This document shows positions 14,601 through 23,600 of a stretch of 64,000 nucleotides of DNA, in pieces; position 1 is the stretch's first letter; each line of letters opens with the position of its first letter. The DNA is from Rhabdophis nuchalis (lineage: Eukaryota > Chordata > Lepidosauria > Squamata > Natricidae), in NCBI GenBank assembly GCA_039707465.1, contig CM077644.1, positions 214,891,962 to 214,955,961 on the forward strand, in the 5' to 3' direction. Made by a program: the position numbers and the translations under genes. A model generated the notes under the pieces. It did no database searches. It was not told where the DNA came from and was given only the letters and a program-made list of their open reading frames with translations.

Positions 14601-17600
14601 ATGTTATTAAGATATTACACCGGACTTGACATCTAAACAAATGAAATGGATTTTCTGTACCTTATTTGTAGCTAAAAGGCTTACATTTCATAATTGGAAA
14701 GATAAATATATAGGTCAAATTATGCATGCAGTGGTCTGCAGAATTTACTCATATAGCTTTGCTATGCATGACTGTAAAATAATCATGACTTCTATTTATT
14801 GATATATATGTGCCTATAAATGTATAATCTACATGTTTGTTACATTCCTTCGTAATTCTTTATTAAGTGTTGCACAACTACTTTTCTTCAATTGTGCAAT
14901 CATGACTTTTCTGTAAATTAGAGAAAGTTGAGTAGTAATAATGACTGCTACTATGAAGGTGCATTTATACTGTAGCAGCAATTTTTGAACTTATTTTTTA
15001 TTTCAAAATTTTATTGACCTACAATAGGCACATCATTCTTGGATAAAAATGTAACTTCAAAAGCATTTGTTAAGTATAAACTACAAAGTTTATAGAGAGT
15101 GTAATTTGATTAGCTAATTTAAAAAGGTAGTGAAAAATTGAACCAAAATAAGCAATGAACTGCTTATTATAGTTCAAGGTGGCGAAAACGGAAGCTTGGG
15201 GTTTTTTTAGGGTGATTTTTAATTAGATTTTTAAGGGGTTCCAGGGAGGAGGGAGGATTAATGGAAATTAGGGGAGTTGGTGAGGGAAAAGACCCACGGG
15301 GTACTATGTCCAGGCCAGCCCACGGTCCCGACAGGGAGGACGTAGGGTCCGGCATTAGGGGGGGAACAAAGGTCAATTTAACAGAGGGCCATATCATCAG
15401 AACAGTGTGTGGGAGGGGTAGGTACGGCGAGAGCTGGGGACCATATCATGTTATGGGAGGGCGCACCTGCTGCTTACAAGCGGTTGCGCGCTCCGGTTGC
15501 CATGGTTCTTCTTGCTATGCAGGAGGTCCGGGATCACAGGGCCCGGGCCCTAGGTTGATGTTGTGTAACGCCAGGTCTGTAATTAACAAAGCCCCCCTCA
15601 TCTATGATTTGGTGTTAGAGGGGGAGTCGGACCTAGTGGGTATCACGGAGACCTGGTTGGGCCATGAGGGAGGAGTGCCCCTCGTTGAAATGTGACCACC
15701 AGGTTACCGAGCATTTCATCAGCCACGGGCTCAGGGTCGGGGTGGGGGGGGTGACGGTTATCACAAAGGAGGGCCTAGATCCAAGGGAGACCACTGTGCC
15801 GCAGAAAGCCGGCTGTGAATCCTGTGTGTGAAGTGGGGCCATGGGAGGCAGTTGCTGATTGTGTACCTGGCTCCCCGCTACATCTCAGCAGCCCTGCCCG
15901 AGCTTCTCGATATGATAGCTGAAGTGGCAGTTGATACCCCCAGGCTATTAGTCATGGGGGATTTCAATTTGCCATCGGCAAGTGAAACATCCGAGATGGC
16001 CCGGGAGTTCATGGCCTCCATGACGACCATGGACCTGACCCAATTAATTCATGGCACCACTCACACCAGGGGACACACGCTGGACCTAGTTTTTGTCTCC
16101 GGCCAGTGGACCAGTGATCTTGGATTAGGGGAATTAGTCATCACACCCCTGTCATGGACAGATCACTCTCTCTTTCGGCTAGACTTTCCAACCACTACAA
16201 CCCACAGCGGGGAGGTGGAACCAAAAATACCAAGATGGTTCCGCTCCAGGCGCCTGATGGACCCGGAGAGGTTTCAGACAGAGCTTGGGCCAATACCTGT
16301 GACCCTGACCCATGACTCGAGGGAGGACCTAGTGGCCGCCTGGAATAGTGCGGCCATGGGGGCCTTGGACCGGGTCGTGCCCTTGCAGCCTCTCACTCAG
16401 CGCCGATCCGCCTTGGCTCCATGGTTTTCGGAGGAACTGAGGGCGATGAAGCGCTGAAAGAGATGCCTAGAGAGCACCTAGAGGTCCAGTCGCTCCGAAT
16501 CTGCCCGAACACAGGTAAGATCGCATTTACGGACCTACCTTGTGGTGATAAGTGCGGCGAAAACGAAATTATCTCTCCGCTCTTATCGTGTCTGTAGATA
16601 ACCGCCCTGCCGCCCTGTTTAGAGTGACCCGCCCCCTCCTTCACCAGAGGCCGCGGGAAGCTCCTTTGCAGGGTCGTGCAGAGGAATTTGGATATTATCT
16701 GCAGGATAAAATCGTTCAGATCTGGGACGAGTTGGCCTCCAGTGCGTTAGTCCAGGCGAGCTGACGGAGGCAGGTCTTGTGACTGTTTGGGAAGAGTTCG
16801 ATCCTGTTTCTCCTGATGACATGGACAGGGTGCTGGGGCAGCTGAATGCCACCACGTTTATTGAACCCGTGTCCCTCCTGGCTAGTACTGGCCTCCCAGG
16901 AGGTTACACAAGGTTGGCTCCAGGAAATTACCAATGCTTTACTGACCATCCTGAAAGAGGCGGTGGTGAGACCCCTCTTCAAGAAGCCCTTCCTGCACCC
17001 AGCTGTATTAGCTAACTATAGTCCGGTCTCCAACCTTTGTTTTCTTGCGAAGGTTGTAGAGAGTGTGGTGGCACAACAGCTCCCCCGGCACCTGGAGGAA
17101 ACTGTCTATCTAGACCCACGCCAGTCCGGCTTCCGACCTGGGTACAGCATGGAGACGGCATTGGTCGTGTTGGTTGATGATCTCTGGAGGGCTCGGGATA
17201 GAGGTTGTTCCTCTGTCCTGGTCCTATTAGACCTCTCAGCAGCTTTTGATACCATCGACCATGGTATCCTATTGCACCGGCTGGAGGGGTTGGGGCTGAG
17301 AGGCAACGTTTTGTGGTGGTTCTCCTCCTACCTCTCCGACCGGTCGCAATTTGTGTTGATAGGGGGGCAGAGGTTGACGTCGAGGCCCTTCATGTGTGGG
17401 GTGCCTCAGGGGTCGGTCCTCTCACCCCTCCTGTTCAACATCTATATGAAGCCACAGGGCGAGATCACCCGTGGTTTTGGGGTAGAGTTCTACCAGTACG
17501 TTGATGACACCCAGCTGTACATCTCTATCCCTGACCACCCCAACGATGCCGTCAAGGTGATATCCCAGTGCTTGTGAGCCTGTATGGGAAGATACAGGCT

Positions 17601-20600
17601 TCGGTTCTGCTCCCACAGGGAGGGCCTCCTCAGGGTACCGTCTGCCGGACAATGCCGGCTGGCAACCCCCAGGGGGGAGAGCCTTCTCTGTGGCAGCCCC
17701 CACTCTCTGGAATGACCTGCCCCTGACCTTCGTACTATCACGGATCTGCGCCTCTTCCATCGGGCACTAAAAAACACACCTATTTCATGCAGCTGGCCTG
17801 GTATAATTTTAAATGTGATTTTAAATTGGGTTTGTAATGAAATTGTTTTAGCACGGGCTCCAAATTTAATTTATTTTTAACTTATTTCTAATATTTTATT
17901 GTATTTATTGCTATGCTTTTTATTATTTCCTGTGCACCACCCTGAGTCCCCCCAGGGAGATAGGGCGGTATATAAATATAATAAAACTGAAACTGAACAT
18001 AAATGTATTAATTAATTCCTAACCACATTTGAAATAGTGGCACAAAGATCTCAGAAACAGTTTTTGTGGCACAGTATTTATTTCCTTCTGTCAGCCTCTA
18101 TAAATAACATAAGCTCTTCAGAAGGAACTGAACTCCTTGTGAGCATCCTTTCAGTCAGTATCAATTTTGAAATAATAAAGAATAGATTTTCTGTCTATCT
18201 GCTTTAAGCTTTTGCTCAGTGTGGAATAGTCAAGGAACAATGAAACATGAAACATTACACTTTGAATATGGAATGTATCACTTCAGTGCAGACATCTTTT
18301 TTTTTTTAAAGTCAACTCATCTGTTCCATTCTATATTTAAGATGGTACACAATAATAAATTCAAAACTAAATATAGCAATAAGGCATTTGAAACAATACA
18401 TCTAAAGTCCCTAGTAAAAGCAATGATTGTACACACATTCAGATGTTTCCTTTGTGAAAACAAAACCTAAAACCCATGTTTTAATTGACTCCCCGGGCCC
18501 CGTTTTCAGCTGCAATGGTCTCCTGCAGCACTTTGCCAGCGAAAACGAGCCCAAGGGTGTGTGGCCCTTCCAAGCTCTGTTTTTGGCCACAACGGCATCC
18601 TGTAGCCCTCTGCCAATGGGAACAGAGCCCAGGGAAACTGTGCACAGCCCGAGGGGGGGGGGGCATTTTCAGCCAACAGCGTCCTGCAGCCCTTTGTCAG
18701 CAAAAGCGCAGCCACCCCAAGCTCCATTTTGGCTGTCAGAGGCACCGTGGCAGCATCCTTCACTGTTTCCAAGATAGTCCTACGGGCCACTCTGGACTAG
18801 ATAAAGGAACAATCTAAATCAATGTTTTACAAGCTGTCAATGTTTTTTTAATGCCCCTTAGAGTTCAGAATTGTGGGAAATATTATACTGAAATTGTATG
18901 CACTAAACATTTTATTTGTTTACCCAACAAATAAAGTATGAAATTTTGTCTAGCTGTTTAAATAGTGTACCTAGTTATGACATTTTCAAAAGAAACCGAA
19001 AATCTAGGCAACAAAAAGAAACTTTACAACAAAATCAGCAATTGGAATAGATCACAAATATTTACAGCAATTTCAGTTCTCAGGAAGGCCCTCCTAAAGG
19101 CAGATTTGGGGAACCTCTATAATTTGTTAACACACAGAAAATTATCAAATAAAAAGTATTTAGAGACAAAAGAGAACACATAACACCTGCCCAATTAAGA
19201 ATAAACACGGAATGATACTCAACTGCCAGTGGGAAAGAAGGAAAAATGGAACTGGGATGCTTAAATTCTAAACAAAAAATTTCACAAATTGAGGTAATTG
19301 TTGCAAGGCTCAATTCTAGCAGTGTATTTCTTTTAACCAAATGTAATTTATTTAAGCAATAATGAATGTCAATTTGGGTTTGCAACGTAGGTGTGTACTA
19401 CTTATAAAACAGAATTCTTTCTGCACCTACATGTTCCCCTTCTTCTTGTATGTCTGAATAAAGGCAGCAGGAGCCAAACTGGATTTGATATTGTTTTTGT
19501 TCAGTTAAAGTGGAAGCATCTAAGCAATTTTTACTCATCTTGCAAAGCTAAACATGGACAGACCTGGTTGGTACTTGGATGGAAGGGCACCAGGAAACCA
19601 TAAAGGTGCCATAAAGTTATCCCTGACGATGACAATGGCATCTCGAGAAAACTAAATAGATTTGTCCATAGAATGGTAGTTTACCAGGATGGTATAATAA
19701 CTGACACACCGTAACAAACAAATAAAATGTGTTTGTTACAGTATATTATGCAGTAACAAACACAAAAATGTTTCTCGTGCAAGCAGAAAAGAGTTCTCCA
19801 GTTATTGTGATTTAAAATATATACATCTTCCATAATTGCAATGTCCAATTTAGTCTGCTTGCATAGGAAAGCATTATACAGGTTACTTTCTTTTAACTTC
19901 AGTTGTGCCATGTCAAAGGACATTCCTTTCTAAAAGAAAGATGAAAGTGTTTTTGGTGAAATTAATTGATTCAATTAAAAAATATGTCATGTACTATCAC
20001 ACTTTTGGACCTTTGAACCTAAAGTTATTTCCATAGATTCAGAAATCTAAATGTCTATTTTTATGACCTTGCTCATGATAATATTAGGAAAAACTCACCA
20101 TTTTTGCTGACATCCAGTTCCCTGAGGTTAATGAGATTTGCTATGGACGCAGGCAATGTTGTTAAATCATTGTCCGGCAAACTCAACTTGTATAGAGACT
20201 GACAGTTAAAAAGTTGCTATTGAGACAAAAAATAAATAAGCAAAACTGTTAATTAGGCGCAATACTTATGAATCTTCAAAATTATCTGTAAAAACATGTT
20301 GAACAACTTTGTGAAAATAATAATCCATAATTTAATATTGTAACACTTCAATAAATAACACTTATGGCTAATATTATAACTTTTAATGATTGGCGCATTT
20401 ATTTTTATCAGATGAACACAAAGCACACTTGGTTCTATTCAAGCTGGTAAGATTAGACTAGAGTTTGTATTTATAAAAATGGAAGCATGACAAACATGTG
20501 ATTTCCACCCGCAGCAGCCAGCTTTTGGAGATTCCTTGGTGTAGTCCAATATAAATTCTATAAATAATCATACAATTGGAGACTGTCCCTAATAACCTGT

Positions 20601-23600
20601 AAGATTTTATACTGGTATAATCAAGGTCAAACACCAGCACTTCCCCTCCCCTGACCCTGACCAACCTATCTGGTCTGACAAAAGTTTGAAAAATCAAAAG
20701 TTTGCAACGAATCTTCAATTGATCTAAAGTTTTTTAACCTTCATATAATCCAGATGTATATAACAACTGATATTTGTTGTTACATAACTTCCCTGCCAGC
20801 ATGACATATTACCGAGAAATCTGGGAGATGAAGTTAATACAGCTGGATGACAGCCATGTTGGGGAACGATGAACTAATAAAACAGTATTGAATCTATGGC
20901 TTGAAAGGGCAAGTTTTCAACTGGTGCCTAAATAATAGAATAGTAAGTAGATGCTTCCTCAAATTTCAGGGGGAAAGCATTTCAGGGTGTAGAACGTTCA
21001 CTGAGAAGATCAGACCGGGAATAGCCATCAGATGACATTCAGCATTTCTCAGTAAAGGTTGCAAGTCCTTCCTGAGGTTAATAATCTGGCAGATCTCCTA
21101 CAGGTTTAGTTTATTTAGCAACTGTCTCATAGAATAACTATTTGTAGTTACAACAGTGATGAAAAAGTAACTTTCCACCCAATCCTTCTGTTTATGACCT
21201 TCACAAGTCTGTAAAGCAAAGAAAAGTTGAAGTAAGATGGTAAGCAAAGCTACAGTTTCATTCAGTATCTGCTTTGTTTAACCACCAAGTTGCCAGTTTG
21301 ACGACTAGTCTCAAATAACATAAAAATCATAAAGCTAGCTTGGTAGTAAATGGCAGACAGTGCAGTGCAGAGCACATCTAAATATCATGTATCTGTTACT
21401 TCTAAGTAAACACAACCCCTTATGGAACAAAATCAACTCCACAATTCCCAAAGCAGGAGCCACACGCCCACCAGTCTCAACATTATTAGGATTAAGTGTT
21501 TGCTTTTCCTGATCATTACGGCACATGGCACTGCACCACCTCTCCTAATTTGAGTGATATAGAGAAATGAAGTCAAGGGTGATATTTAGCCAAATATCCA
21601 AATTTTGATGACTCTTAATGGCTTTACAGATGCTTTAAATAATATGGGGGAGAGAGTGCCTTGAAGCACCCCATAGCATTGGCCAATGATGCGAACCTTT
21701 TTTACCTCAGGTGCCAAAAGCACGCTATTTCATGCGCTTGAATGCCCATCCCTATAATTTAATGCCCCCACACACCGTGCCCCCTACACATGCGCATGTG
21801 ATACACACACACACTGCCCAGGCTTGCATGCACAGCTTTTTTGGAGCCTGGGAAGGGCGAAAATGAGCCCTCCCGCTCCCCCCCCCCCCGAGATCCTCCA
21901 GAGGCACCAAACAGCCCATTTTTTGCTCTCCCCAGGCTCCAGAGGCTTCCTAGAAGCCTGGGGAGGGCGAAAAATGGCCCAACACACAAACTGGAAGTCC
22001 AGGAACGGACTTCCAGGTTGCCTGTTGGGCCATTTTTCTTCCTCCAGAAGCTTCTGGAGGCTTTACTGAAACCTCTACAGGGCGAAAAACAGCCCAACAC
22101 GCAAAATGGAAGTCCATTCCCAAACTTCCGGTTTGTGCATTGGGTGGGTTTTTGCCCTCCAGAGGCTTCAGGAAAGCCTCTGGAAGATGAAAAACAGCTG
22201 AAAATCAAGGCTGAAAATCAGCTGGCCAACGCACGCATTCACACTGGAGCTGATAGGCCAATGCCTTGGGTTTCCTCAGAAATGGCTGTGTGCCACCTGC
22301 GGCATGCTTGCCATAGGTTCACCATCATGGGCATAGGGTGTAAAAGCACACTTGCCTAGTATTACTCTCCAAAACTCTCCTTGCAAGTAGAGAGAGTATC
22401 ACTGTAACACAGTGTCCCCCGGTTCCCAACTCACAGAGGCAGCCCAGGAGAGTACTGTATCAGCAATACTAAAAGCTGTTGAGAAATCCAACAGAATAAA
22501 TAAACTCACATTCTCTTTACTTCAGTTCCAATAACAGACCATCCATCTCATCTAGCTGCACTTAAGAACCAGCTTATTTGACAGACAGCCAATGTTTCTG
22601 CCTAGTCGGTATGTGCTGGCAGATTTGGCATGCTCCAGGTTCTTTTAAACAGTACTATCTATGGGGGTTCCAGAAATGTGCCTTCTTTGTCATGGCAATC
22701 CAAAAGTCTTTAAAAACATGATTGTATTCCCAGGGCTTGGGTTAAAATGAATGGAGCCCTTTACTGGCTGTATTTTTGTCTATGTTTTTGTGTAGAATGG
22801 TAACCGGATCCCATTTTGTTTTGTATTGTATTTTTATGGTTTATTATATTGTGAGCTGTCTGGACTCAGCACCTAAATTGAGTTAAATAAACAAGTAAAT
22901 AAATCTATCCATAGCTGACTGTCCCAAAACCAGGTCAAGATCCCAAGATCAAAGGGAATAAAATATATCTGCAAAAACGGAAAGACTCTAAAATACCCAC
23001 AATAGAGGAAAAGTTTTTAAAGATAACAGCAAAATTATCTTCCTTTGATTAGAGAAACATCTACCCCTTGTGGACTTTTTGCTGAAAGAAAGAGAAAAAT
23101 GAAATTGTATTTTTGGGTTTGATGATTAGAAAGGGTAGCTTATGAAAGAAGAAAATTATGATGCAATCTTAAGAGAAGGTAAAATATAAATGCATTTATG
23201 ACCACTGTCAAGAAGATTGGAAGCTGCTTCTTTATAATCCTTTCGTTCTTTTTAATTCTACTTCTTTTTCTTAATTTTTTTCTTATTTTCTGTTTCTTTT
23301 CTAATATCCGCATTGTTTTATCTTCATAAAATGTCTTCAATATGCTTTAATTTAAAAGTAATAATTGAGTATCCTCTAAGAAATGCAAAACTACTACATG
23401 CTCAGGTACTTTGAGACAATCCAGGCAATGTTTCCTGAGGAGCAGAAAGACAAATGGCCTTCCTTGCGGTCTGATGGCACTATGCTCTCGTGCAAAGATT
23501 TGTTTACCACTCCCTGCATCCACCCACTCAATCCCTCAGCCAGCTCAAATGAGGCTACATCACCAGAGATCAGAGAGTGTGTTGTCAGTCAGGCAGGTAC

